Origin: AC-37 sp036389835
GTDB lineage: Bacteria > Actinomycetota > Thermoleophilia > Solirubrobacterales > Thermoleophilaceae
Direction of reading: 5' to 3'
NCBI GenBank assembly: GCA_036389835.1
Contig: DASVWC010000069.1
Coordinates: 17,468-81,467 of the forward strand
Length of the DNA: 64,000 nucleotides
The notes under the pieces are model-generated. The model searched no databases. It saw nothing but the letters and a program-made list of their open reading frames with translations, and was not told the DNA's origin. Position 1 is the stretch's first letter; each line of letters begins with the position of its first letter. Made by a program: the position numbers and the translations under genes. This document shows, piece by piece, positions 56,911-64,000 of the stretch.

Positions 56911-59319
56911 GTGGCCGAGAAGCTCGCCGACTACAAGCGCAAGCGCGACTTCGGCAAGACGAAGGAGCCGGCCGGCGGGAGGCGCCCGAAGGCGGGGGAG
57001 CAGCCGCGCTTCGTCGTCCAGGAGCACCACGCCCGCCGCCTCCACTGGGACCTGAGGCTCGAGCGCGACGGGGTCCTCGCGTCGTGGGCGATCCCCAACG
57101 GGATCCCGCAGGACCCGAAGGAGAACCGCAAGGCGGTCCACACCGAGGACCACCCGATCGAGTACATCGACTTCGAGGGGGACATCCCCAAGGGCGAGTA
57201 CGGCGCCGGCTCGATGAAGGTCTGGGACACCGGCACCTACGACTGCGAGAAGTTTCGCGACGACGAGGTGATCGTCACCTTCCACGGCGAGCGGCTGACC
57301 GGCAAGTACGTGCTGTTCCGCGCGGGGAAGGACGAGAAGGACTGGATGATCCACCGCATGGACCCGCCGGTCGACCCCGACCGCGAGCCCATGCCCGAGC
57401 GTCTCGTCCCGATGCTGGCCTCCGCCGGCAAGCTGCCGGCCGACGAGGAGCGCTGGTCGTTCGAGATCAAGTGGGACGGCGTGCGCGCGCTGGTGTACTC
57501 GCAGCCGGGCCGCTTCCGGATCGAGGGCCGTCGCCTCACCGACATGACCGACCGCTATCCCGAGCTGCGGCCGCTGAACCGCCAGCTCGGCTCGCGCGAC
57601 GCCGTCCTCGACGGCGAGATCGTCGCGTTCGACGAGAGCGGCAAGCCCAGCTTCGAGCGCCTCCAGCACCGCATGCACCTGACCGGCGAGAGCCGCGTGA
57701 AGCGGCGCGCGAAGGAGATCCCCGTGGTGCTGGCGATCTTCGACCTGCTCTATCTCGACGGGCACAGCCTGATGGGCCTGCCCTACGAGGAGCGCCGCGC
57801 CCGCCTCGACGAGCTCGGGCTCGAGGGTCCCAACTGGCGGACGCCGGCCGCGCACCCGGGGGAGGGGAGGGCGCTCAGGGACGCGACCGAGCAGCAGGGG
57901 CTCGAGGGGATCGTGGCCAAGCGCCTCGACAGCGCCTACGAGCCCGGGCGGCGCTCCACGAGCTGGATCAAGGTCAAGAACAAGCGCCGCCAGGAGCTCG
58001 TGATCGGCGGCTGGCTGCCGGGGGAGGGCAAGCGCCAGGACACGATCGGCGCCCTGCTGGTCGGGTTCCACACGCCGGACGGGCGCTTCCGCTTCGGCGG
58101 GCGCGTGGGGACGGGCTTCACGCAGAAGTCGCTGCGCGACCTCGAGCGGCGGCTGACCCCGCTCAAGCGCGCGCGGAGCCCGTTCGAGGGAACGCCCAAG
58201 CCGCCGCGCGGCGCGGTCTACGTCGAGCCGGAGCTCGTCTGCGAGGTCGAGTACACCGAGTGGACCACGGAGATGGTCCTGCGCCACCCGGCCTACAAGG
58301 GGCTGTGCGCGCGGATGGACGCGGCCGACGTGGTGCTCGGCGAGGCCGAGGTGGAGGAGGACGTGCCGGAGGCCGCGGACCGGGGCGTGCTCGGGCCGCT
58401 GCGCAAGCTCCAGGGGAACGCCGTGGAGGCGACGGTCGACGGCCGCAAGCTGCGGCTCTCGAACCTCGACAAGGTCCTCTACCCGCAGCCGGGCTTCACC
58501 AAGGGCCAGGTGATCGACTACTACGCGCGCGTCGCGCCGGCGCTGCTGCCGCACCTGAGCGGCCGCCCGCTCACGCTCAAGCGCTACCCGAACGGCGTCG
58601 AGGGCGAGTACTTCTACGAGAAGCAGTGCCCCTCGCACCGCCCCGACTGGGTCGCGACGGCGTCGATCTGGAGCCGCCACAACAAGCACAACATCGACTT
58701 CTGCCTGGCGAACGACCTGCCCACGCTCGTGTGGGCGGCCAACCTCGCCGACCTCGAGCTGCACACGTCGCTGTCGATGGCCGCCGACGTCGGGCGCCCG
58801 ACGATGATGGTCTTCGACCTCGACCCGGGCGAGCCGGCGGACATCGTCGACTGCTGCCGCGTCGGCATATGGGTGCGCGACCTGTTCGAGGGGCTCGGCA
58901 TGCAGAGCTTCCCGAAGACCTCGGGCTCCAAGGGGCTCCAGGTCTACGTGCCGCTGAACGTGGAGACGAGCTACGACGAGACGAAGCCGTTCTCGCGGGC
59001 GGTGGCCGAGCTGCTGGAGAAGCAGCACCCCGACCACGTGGTCTCGCGCATGACGAAGAGCCTGCGGCCCGGGAAGGTGCTGGTCGACTGGAGCCAGAAC
59101 GACGAGCACAAGACGACGGTGAACGTCTACTCGCTGCGCGCGAGGGAGCGGCCGACGGTCTCCACGCCGGTGAGCTGGGACGAGGTCGAGGCCTGCCTGC
59201 GCAAGAAGCGCGCCGACGTGCTTACGTTCGACTCCGACCAGGTGCTCGCCCGCGTGGAGGAGCTGGGCGACCTGTTCGCGCCGGTGCTGACGCTGAAGCA
59301 GGAGCTGCCGTCTTTTTGA
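56911..59319 (+). CDS. ligD: ATP-dependent DNA ligase D (LigD), PE-LIG-POL order
   Basis: An 802-residue bacterial NHEJ protein. Residues 1-155 are the 3'-phosphoesterase (FVVQEHHARRLHWDLRLERD, PKGEYGAGSM). Residues about 165-460 are the ligase, with adenylated lysine in FEIKWDGVRAL, DGEIVAFDESGKPSFERLQ, and GIVAKRLDSAYEPGRRSTSW before WIKVK. Residues about 500-795 are the primase/polymerase (KLRLSNLDKVLYPQPGFTKG, YPNGVEGEYFYEKQCPSHRP, MVFDLDPGEP, SKGLQVYVPL). The PE-LIG-POL order is as in Pseudomonas and not Mycobacterium. No ku gene is in the window. The start is GTG. Confidence 0.95.
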   Translation: MAEKLADYKRKRDFGKTKEPAGGRRPKAGEQPRFVVQEHHARRLHWDLRLERDGVLASWAIPNGIPQDPKENRKAVHTEDHPIEYIDFEGDIPKGEYGAGSMKVWDTGTYDCEKFRDDEVIVTFHGERLTGKYVLFRAGKDEKDWMIHRMDPPVDPDREPMPERLVPMLASAGKLPADEERWSFEIKWDGVRALVYSQPGRFRIEGRRLTDMTDRYPELRPLNRQLGSRDAVLDGEIVAFDESGKPSFERLQHRMHLTGESRVKRRAKEIPVVLAIFDLLYLDGHSLMGLPYEERRARLDELGLEGPNWRTPAAHPGEGRALRDATEQQGLEGIVAKRLDSAYEPGRRSTSWIKVKNKRRQELVIGGWLPGEGKRQDTIGALLVGFHTPDGRFRFGGRVGTGFTQKSLRDLERRLTPLKRARSPFEGTPKPPRGAVYVEPELVCEVEYTEWTTEMVLRHPAYKGLCARMDAADVVLGEAEVEEDVPEAADRGVLGPLRKLQGNAVEATVDGRKLRLSNLDKVLYPQPGFTKGQVIDYYARVAPALLPHLSGRPLTLKRYPNGVEGEYFYEKQCPSHRPDWVATASIWSRHNKHNIDFCLANDLPTLVWAANLADLELHTSLSMAADVGRPTMMVFDLDPGEPADIVDCCRVGIWVRDLFEGLGMQSFPKTSGSKGLQVYVPLNVETSYDETKPFSRAVAELLEKQHPDHVVSRMTKSLRPGKVLVDWSQNDEHKTTVNVYSLRARERPTVSTPVSWDEVEACLRKKRADVLTFDSDQVLARVEELGDLFAPVLTLKQELPSF

Positions 59320-59342
59320 GGGGATTTCGCCGCAGGCCAAGG

Positions 59343-59813
59343 ATGGATGGGCGTAGCTGGAGCCGCCGGCTCGTGGACGAGGAGTCGCGCGAGTTCGTGG
59401 AGGGCGAGCTCGAGGAGACGCGCGAGCTGTACCGGACCTCGAGCGGGGAGTTCCTGCTCGAGGCGCTCACGCGCGACGTCTTCGCGAGCGCCTCGACGAC
59501 CGACGTCCGCTGGCTGCGCGGTCGCGGGATCGACGGCGAGCGCTTCTACCGCGACGAGCTGGCGCCGAGCTGGGAGGGCCTCGGCCGCGAGGAGCGGGCG
59601 CGGCGGATCGAGCGGTTCATCGACCTCTCGAACCAGCTCGGGTCGCTGAGCGCGAACGGGTCGGAGCCGGCTGCGGAGGTGCGCGACCTGATCGCGACGG
59701 TGCACCTCAAGGTGATCCTCCTGAGCTGGGCGTTCGATCGAACGCACGGCTTCGTGGACCGCATCTTCAACGGGCCGCTCCAGTACCGCCGGCACCTCCG
59801 CTCGGCCGTTTAA
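59343..59813 (+). CDS. Conserved hypothetical helical protein
   Basis: A 156-residue soluble protein, all helical by composition: SRRLVDEESREFVEGELEET, SGEFLLEALTRDVFAS, and ATVHLKVILLSWAFDRTHGF. No domain I can name, no signal peptide and no membrane helix. It lies 23 bp after ligD in the same direction and 10 bp before the GAF-SpoIIE protein gene, so it may be co-transcribed with either. The ATG at 59343 follows a weak GGA site. Confidence 0.65.
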   Translation: MDGRSWSRRLVDEESREFVEGELEETRELYRTSSGEFLLEALTRDVFASASTTDVRWLRGRGIDGERFYRDELAPSWEGLGREERARRIERFIDLSNQLGSLSANGSEPAAEVRDLIATVHLKVILLSWAFDRTHGFVDRIFNGPLQYRRHLRSAV

Positions 59814-59823
59814 CCTTCCGGAC

Positions 59824-61974
59824 ATGGCGTACCCCCGTCCCGGCGGTGCCGATGCGCCCGCGGTCGAGGCGCAGCAGGCGGCCGACGCGCGTCTCGAGCA
59901 CATCGGCGCGATCACGGAGGCCGCGCTCGCGCACCTCGACCTCAACGACCTGCTCGACGAGCTGCTGACTCGCGTGCGCGCGATCCTCGGCGCGGACACA
60001 GCCGCCGTCCTGCTGCTCGACGAGGACGCGAACGAGCTCGTCGCGCGGGCCGCGAAGGGGCTGGAGGAGGAGGTCGAGCAGGGCGCGCGGGTGCCGGTCG
60101 GGCGCGGCTTCGCCGGGCGGATCGCCGCCGAGGTCCGGCCGATCTTCCTGCCGGAGGTCACCTCGAGGAACGTCGTCAACCCGATCCTGCTCCAGAAGGG
60201 CGTCAAGTCGCTGCTGGGGGCGCCGCTGATCGTCGAGGGCGACGTGATCGGGGTGCTCCACGTGGGCACGCTGAGTCCGCACGAGTTCAGCGAGGACGAC
60301 GTGGAGCTGCTCCAGCTCGCGGCGGACCGGATCGCGCTGGCGGTCGACCACGCGCGCCTGTACGAGGCCGAGCGCGAGGCGCGCCGGACGGCCGAGCGGC
60401 AGGCGCAGGAGCTGATGCAGCTCCAGGCGATCACCGACGTCGCGCTCGGGCGGCTCTCGCTGGACGAGGAGGTGCTCGGGGCGATGCTCGAGCGCGTCCG
60501 GGAGGTGCTGGGGGTCGACACCGCCGCGATCCTGCTGCTCACCGCCGAGGGCGACGAGCTGGTGGCGCGGGCCGCCCGCGGGCTCGAGGAGGAGGTCGAG
60601 CGAAACCTGCGCATTCCGATCGGGCGCGGGTTCGCCGGCCGGATCGCGAGCCAGCGCGAGCCCATCCTGCTCGAGGACGTGGACCACGCCGACGTGCTCA
60701 ACCCGCTGCTGCGCGAGAAGGGCATCAAGACGCTGCTGGGCGCGCCGCTGATCGTCGAGGACCGGGTCATCGGGGTCCTCCACGTGGGGTCGTTCGAGCC
60801 GCGCTCGTTCACCGCGGTCGAGACGGGGCTGCTCGAGCGCGCGGCGGACCGGATCGCGCTGGCCGTCGACCGGGCCCGCCAGCACACCGTCGCCGACCTG
60901 CTCCAGCGCACGCTGCTGCCTCCCCGGCTGCCGGAGGTGCCGGCGCTCGACCTCGCCGCGCGCTACCTGCCCGCCGCCGACGACACGCACGTGGGCGGGG
61001 ACTGGTACGACGTGGTGCTGCTGCCGCACGGCCGGGTCGGGCTGGCGATCGGCGACGTGGTGAGCCGCGGGGTCCGCGCGGCCGCCGTCATGGGGCAGAT
61101 GCGGATCGCGCTGCGCGCCTACGCGCTCGACGGCGACGGCCCGGGGCCGGTGCTGGACCGGCTCGACCGGCTCGTGCGCGGGCTGGGCGAGCGCGAGATG
61201 GCCACGGTCGCCTACCTGGTGCTCGACCCCGCCGCCTCGACCCTAACGATCGCGTCCGCCGGCCACCTTCCGCCGCTCTTGATCGAAGCGGCGGGCGGGG
61301 CGCGCCTGCTCGACCCGATGCCGTCGCGCCCGATCGGCGTCGCCGCCGCGCGGCGCTACGAGGAGGCGACCGTGGAGATCGCCCGTGGGGACACGCTGGT
61401 GCTCTACACCGACGGGCTGGTGGAGCGGCGCGGCGTGTCGATCGAGGACGGGCTCCAGGAGCTCGCGAGCTCGGCCGCGGTCGCGCCCGGCGGGAGCGCC
61501 GAGGAGGTCTGTGACCGGCTCGTCGCGCTCGCGGAGGCCGACCCCACCGCCGACGACATCGCGGTGCTGGCGGTCCGGCTGCCGCCGGAGCTCCCCGAGC
61601 GGCTCGAGCTCGACCTGGCGGCGGAGCCGGGGTCCCTCGCCGTGATGAGACGCGCGCTGCAGGATTGGCTGCCGCGCGTCGGCCTCGACGAGCGCACCGC
61701 CTACGACGTACTAGTGGCCGTGGGCGAGGCGGCGGCGAATGCGATCGAGCACGCGTACGGCCCGAGCGCCGCGCGCTTCGCGCTCGCGGCGGCCATCGAA
61801 AGCGGCGAGCTGGCGATAACCGTTCGCGACGAGGGAAGCTGGCGGCCCCCACGCGGCTCGCATCGCGGCCGCGGCATCGCCATGATGCGAGATCTCATGG
61901 ACCACGTGCAGGTGGACAGCCACGAAGGCGGAACCGTTGTGAGCATGCGACGGCGACTGGAGCGACCGGTTTGA
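59824..61974 (+). CDS. GAF-GAF-SpoIIE phosphatase with C-terminal HATPase domain
   Basis: A 716-residue cytosolic switch protein. Two GAF domains (about 25-180 and 200-350) are near copies of each other, with GRGFAGRIA and GAPLIVE-D-VIGVLHVG in both. A SpoIIE phosphatase follows (about 365-580: HVGGDWYDVV, IGDVVSRGVRAAAV, LYTDGLVERRG, DDIAVLAVRLP), then a GHKL kinase domain (about 590-716: VLVAVGEAAANAIEHAYGPS, HRGRGIAMMRDLMD). It joins phosphatase and anti-sigma kinase in one chain. It is coupled by TTGA to a STAS gene, its likely substrate. Confidence 0.92.
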   Translation: MAYPRPGGADAPAVEAQQAADARLEHIGAITEAALAHLDLNDLLDELLTRVRAILGADTAAVLLLDEDANELVARAAKGLEEEVEQGARVPVGRGFAGRIAAEVRPIFLPEVTSRNVVNPILLQKGVKSLLGAPLIVEGDVIGVLHVGTLSPHEFSEDDVELLQLAADRIALAVDHARLYEAEREARRTAERQAQELMQLQAITDVALGRLSLDEEVLGAMLERVREVLGVDTAAILLLTAEGDELVARAARGLEEEVERNLRIPIGRGFAGRIASQREPILLEDVDHADVLNPLLREKGIKTLLGAPLIVEDRVIGVLHVGSFEPRSFTAVETGLLERAADRIALAVDRARQHTVADLLQRTLLPPRLPEVPALDLAARYLPAADDTHVGGDWYDVVLLPHGRVGLAIGDVVSRGVRAAAVMGQMRIALRAYALDGDGPGPVLDRLDRLVRGLGEREMATVAYLVLDPAASTLTIASAGHLPPLLIEAAGGARLLDPMPSRPIGVAAARRYEEATVEIARGDTLVLYTDGLVERRGVSIEDGLQELASSAAVAPGGSAEEVCDRLVALAEADPTADDIAVLAVRLPPELPERLELDLAAEPGSLAVMRRALQDWLPRVGLDERTAYDVLVAVGEAAANAIEHAYGPSAARFALAAAIESGELAITVRDEGSWRPPRGSHRGRGIAMMRDLMDHVQVDSHEGGTVVSMRRRLERPV

Positions 61975-62327
61975 TCGCGGGCTCGACCCCTCCGCACATA
62001 ACGGTCGACGACCGCGTGGTGATCGCGGCCCTGCCGGAGGAGATCGACCTGGCCAACGCGCGCGGGATCGCGTCGATGGTCAGCGCGGCCGTGCCGAACG
62101 AGGCGGTGGGGCTCGTGCTCGACCTCTCCGGCACGACCTACCTCGACAGCTCCGGCGTGCACCTCGTCTTCGACCTGGCCGACCGCCTCCAGGCGCGCCA
62201 GCAGACGCTGGTCCTCGCCGTGCCGGAGCTCTCGAACGTCCGCCGCGTGCTCGAGCTGGTGGACGTGACCGTGGTGGCGCCGATGGAGAGCGACCTGGCC
62301 GCCGCGAAGGCACGCGCGCGCGCCTGA
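61971..62327 (+). CDS. STAS-domain anti-sigma factor antagonist (RsbV/SpoIIAA-like)
   Basis: A 118-residue single-domain STAS protein. The site LVLDLSGTTYLDSSGVHLVF contains the serine pair that is phosphorylated by RsbW-type kinases; the second serine of DSSG is the usual site. ITVDDRVVIAALPEEIDLAN is the first strand. The TTG start is in a TTGA overlap with the phosphatase/kinase gene stop and gives a normal-length N-terminus. Unphosphorylated, it would bind an anti-sigma kinase and free a sigma factor. Confidence 0.9.
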   Translation: MIAGSTPPHITVDDRVVIAALPEEIDLANARGIASMVSAAVPNEAVGLVLDLSGTTYLDSSGVHLVFDLADRLQARQQTLVLAVPELSNVRRVLELVDVTVVAPMESDLAAAKARARA

Positions 62328-62365
62328 CCGCGCAACCCGCTGCCCGCTGGCGCGTTGGAGCTGGT

Positions 62366-63019
62366 GTGCGCCGCGTGCTTCCCGCCCTCGCCCTCGCCCT
62401 CGTGTCGCTGGGCACCGCACCGGCGCAGGCGCGCGAGGTCGGCGGATGCCGGGTTCCCGGCTCGGCCACCGTCCACGCCGTGGGGGGGAGGCTCGTCGTC
62501 TGGTCGGTGCGCCGCCTCGACCGCTGGGACGACTACGAGACCCGCGTCGTCGCCTGCCGGCGCAGCTCCGGGACCCGGGTCGTCGTCTCGGAGACGCTGG
62601 AGAGCTACGACTTCGCCGAGGTGCCCTACGCGGTCACGGTGGCGGGCGACTACGTCGCGTACGCGGAGTCGCACAGCGGCCGCAGCTTCGGGCTGAACGT
62701 GAACGTCTTCGACGCCCGCCGCCGCGAGTACGTCCGCGAGGAGGTCGTGGCCTGGCACCCGACGCTCGGGGGCGAGCTCGCGCGGATCGAGTCGCTGGTC
62801 GCGTCGCGGTCCGGCGCGGTCGCGTTCGCGATCCGGCACCGGCTCGACCGCGACCACGCGGACCGGCCGCGCGAGCGCCTCGGGATCAGGGCCCTCGACC
62901 GGGACGGGCGGCGGCTGCTCGACAAGGGCGAGGGGATCGACCCCGCGTCGCTGCGGATCGCGGCCGGGGAGGTCCGCTGGACGAACGCCGGCGAGCCGCG
63001 TTCGGCGCCGCTTCGGTAG
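62366..63019 (+). CDS. Secreted hypothetical protein, beta-rich
   Basis: A 217-residue exported protein with signal peptide (MRRVLPALALALVSLGTAPA, cleavage near AQA-RE). The rest is beta-rich: GRLVVWSVRRLDRWDDYETR, VPYAVTVAGDYVAYAESHSG, GAVAFAIRHRLDRDHADRP, with repeated W/Y-x-D and V-A-Y/F turns like partial beta-propeller blades. No family name is known to me. A GGAG ribosome site precedes the GTG start by 5-8 nt. It stands alone between the STAS gene and the RpiR-type regulator. Confidence 0.65.
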   Translation: MRRVLPALALALVSLGTAPAQAREVGGCRVPGSATVHAVGGRLVVWSVRRLDRWDDYETRVVACRRSSGTRVVVSETLESYDFAEVPYAVTVAGDYVAYAESHSGRSFGLNVNVFDARRREYVREEVVAWHPTLGGELARIESLVASRSGAVAFAIRHRLDRDHADRPRERLGIRALDRDGRRLLDKGEGIDPASLRIAAGEVRWTNAGEPRSAPLR

Positions 63020-63060
63020 CGCCGGGAGGAACTGCCGCGCGCCGGGCGAATCCCCCCGGC

Positions 63061-63915
63061 GTGAGCCGCACCGGCACCCAGGCACTGACCCTCTCCGCCG
63101 AGATCCGCCAGCGGTTCGAGGAGTTCTCGAGGTCGCAGAAGGACGTCGGCCAGTACATCGTCGACCACCTCGACGAGGCCGCGTTCCACACGGCCGAGGA
63201 GCTCGCGCGGCGCGCGAACACCTCCAGCTCGACCGTCGTCCGGTTCGCCCAGGCGCTCGGCTTCGAGGGCTTCCCGGAGCTCCAGGCCGCGGCGCGCGAG
63301 GAGTACCGCCGCGCGCGTGACAGCGGCGCGCCCGCCGGCGACTCGCTCGAGACCCCGCCGCTCTTCCCGATCGACCAGACCGAGCTCGAGGCCGCCCTGG
63401 CGGCCGATCACGTGAACGTGGCCGAGACCGCGCGCAAGCTCGACCGCGACGAGGTGGCCGCGGCGGTCGAGCGCATCTCGCGCTCCGAGCACACGCTCCT
63501 GTGCGGCACCGACCAGATGGCCTTCTTCGCCAGCTACCTGCGCCACCTGCTGATGCTGCTCGACCTCCGCTGCGAGGTCGTGGCCAGCCCGAGCCAGGAG
63601 GGTCTCGCGCGGCTCGGCCGGATCGACGACCGCACGCTCGTGATCGGGTTCAGCGCCGGCCGCCCGCACCCGCTCGTCGTGCGCGCGATGAAGCTGGCCC
63701 GCCACCGTCGCGCCGGCACGATCGCGATCGCCGACGCCACGCTGTCGGAGGTCGCCAAGCTCGCCGACCAGCGCCTCTACTACTCCTCGAACAGCCCGGC
63801 GTTCGTGCGCTCCCACTCTGCGCTGCTCGGCGTGATCCAAGCTCTGGCCTACGGCGTGTACGCGATGGACGAGCCCGCCTACGCCGACCGCATCAAGGCC
63901 TTCCGGCTCAAGTAG
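63061..63915 (+). CDS. MurR/RpiR-family transcriptional regulator
   Basis: A 284-residue regulator with an N-terminal HTH_6 domain: QKDVGQYIVDHLDEAAFHTA, ELARRANTSSSTVVRFAQAL, GFEGFPELQAAAREE. A SIS (sugar isomerase) domain follows at about 130-270: EHTLLCGTDQMAFFASYLRH, TLVIGFSAGRPHPLVVRAM and AGTIAIADATLSEVAKLADQ. RpiR-type proteins sense phosphosugars and control sugar or amino-sugar genes. The gene starts at GTG 63061. The next gene begins 53 bp later and may be its target. Confidence 0.88.
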   Translation: MSRTGTQALTLSAEIRQRFEEFSRSQKDVGQYIVDHLDEAAFHTAEELARRANTSSSTVVRFAQALGFEGFPELQAAAREEYRRARDSGAPAGDSLETPPLFPIDQTELEAALAADHVNVAETARKLDRDEVAAAVERISRSEHTLLCGTDQMAFFASYLRHLLMLLDLRCEVVASPSQEGLARLGRIDDRTLVIGFSAGRPHPLVVRAMKLARHRRAGTIAIADATLSEVAKLADQRLYYSSNSPAFVRSHSALLGVIQALAYGVYAMDEPAYADRIKAFRLK

Positions 63916-63968
63916 GGACTTCGGTCGAGGGCGCGTAGGCGGCGGCCCGCGGGGGAGAATTCCGCCGC

Positions 63969-64000
63969 ATGCTCGCCCTGAAGGACCTCTCGCGGCGCTA
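63969..64000 (+). CDS. Start of a gene cut by the window edge (possible ABC ATPase)
   Basis: ATG at 63969 opens MLALKDLSRR and continues past the edge. Ten residues are too few for a call; an opening of xLxLKDLSRRY is usual for ABC-transporter ATPases. No ribosome site is clear (GGGGGAGAATTCC lies upstream). Confidence 0.3.
   Translation, partial: MLALKDLSRR

Overview
This window looks like a chromosomal segment of a very GC-rich actinobacterium. A member of the Thermoleophilia/Solirubrobacterales is my best guess. That placement is an inference from gene content: dnaG-rpoD order, an F420-type luciferase-like oxidoreductase, a bacterial LigD, many phosphatase/anti-sigma switch proteins, RTX/thrombospondin-3 surface proteins and heavy use of GTG starts. 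Translational coupling by 4-nt start/stop overlaps is common, and all four NTGA versions occur, including three that imply CTG starts.

Left host block (1-7.69 kb): the dnaG 3' end and the primary sigma factor gene, an HNH endonuclease, tRNA-Asn, a coupled minus-strand operon (F420-type oxidoreductase, glycosyltransferase, DUF6328 membrane protein), a short-chain dehydrogenase, a frameshifted thioredoxin-fold lipoprotein, and a CAT-anticodon tRNA (probably tRNA-Ile2).

Integrated element 1 (7.65-23.11 kb): a 15.4-kb integrative mobilizable element sits in that tRNA gene, bounded by a perfect 44-bp direct repeat. It carries a tyrosine integrase beside attL, candidate arm-type sites at both ends, a divergent XRE/single-strand-binding-protein pair around a palindromic operator, a XamI-type restriction endonuclease with its N6-adenine methyltransferase, and a MobF relaxase-helicase. 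It also carries an uncharacterised set (ComEC-like metallo-beta-lactamase hydrolase, two multi-spanning membrane proteins, a tiny proline-rich protein, a NucS/DUF91-like nuclease) that could be a defence module.

Middle block (23.1-32.4 kb): a SpoIIE phosphatase and an RsbW-like kinase, then a secreted lamin-tail/TSP3/RTX gene cut in two by a 3,920-bp IS1595-family transposon. The transposon has 26-bp imperfect inverted repeats and an 8-bp target duplication, and removing it with one duplication restores the host gene in frame. Its cargo includes a second, paralogous XRE/SSB pair, so the same regulatory cassette sits in two unrelated mobile elements less than 20 kb apart.

Right host block (32.4-64 kb): an AfsR/LuxR-type regulator, two cytochromes P450, an operon of M28 peptidase, dehydrogenase, MFS transporter and alpha/beta hydrolase, and a GST-like protein. 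These are followed by a coupled operon of secreted beta-helix protein, lipoprotein and FAD oxidases, an enoyl-CoA hydratase, a KamB-like 16S rRNA methyltransferase, a DUF371/RsmI-like protein, and a phosphoesterase/TlpA/Sco1 operon. The block ends with an ECF sigma factor and a DUF4349 membrane protein, a second RsbW-like kinase, LigD (PE-LIG-POL order), a GAF-SpoIIE-HATPase protein coupled to a STAS anti-sigma antagonist, and an RpiR-family regulator.
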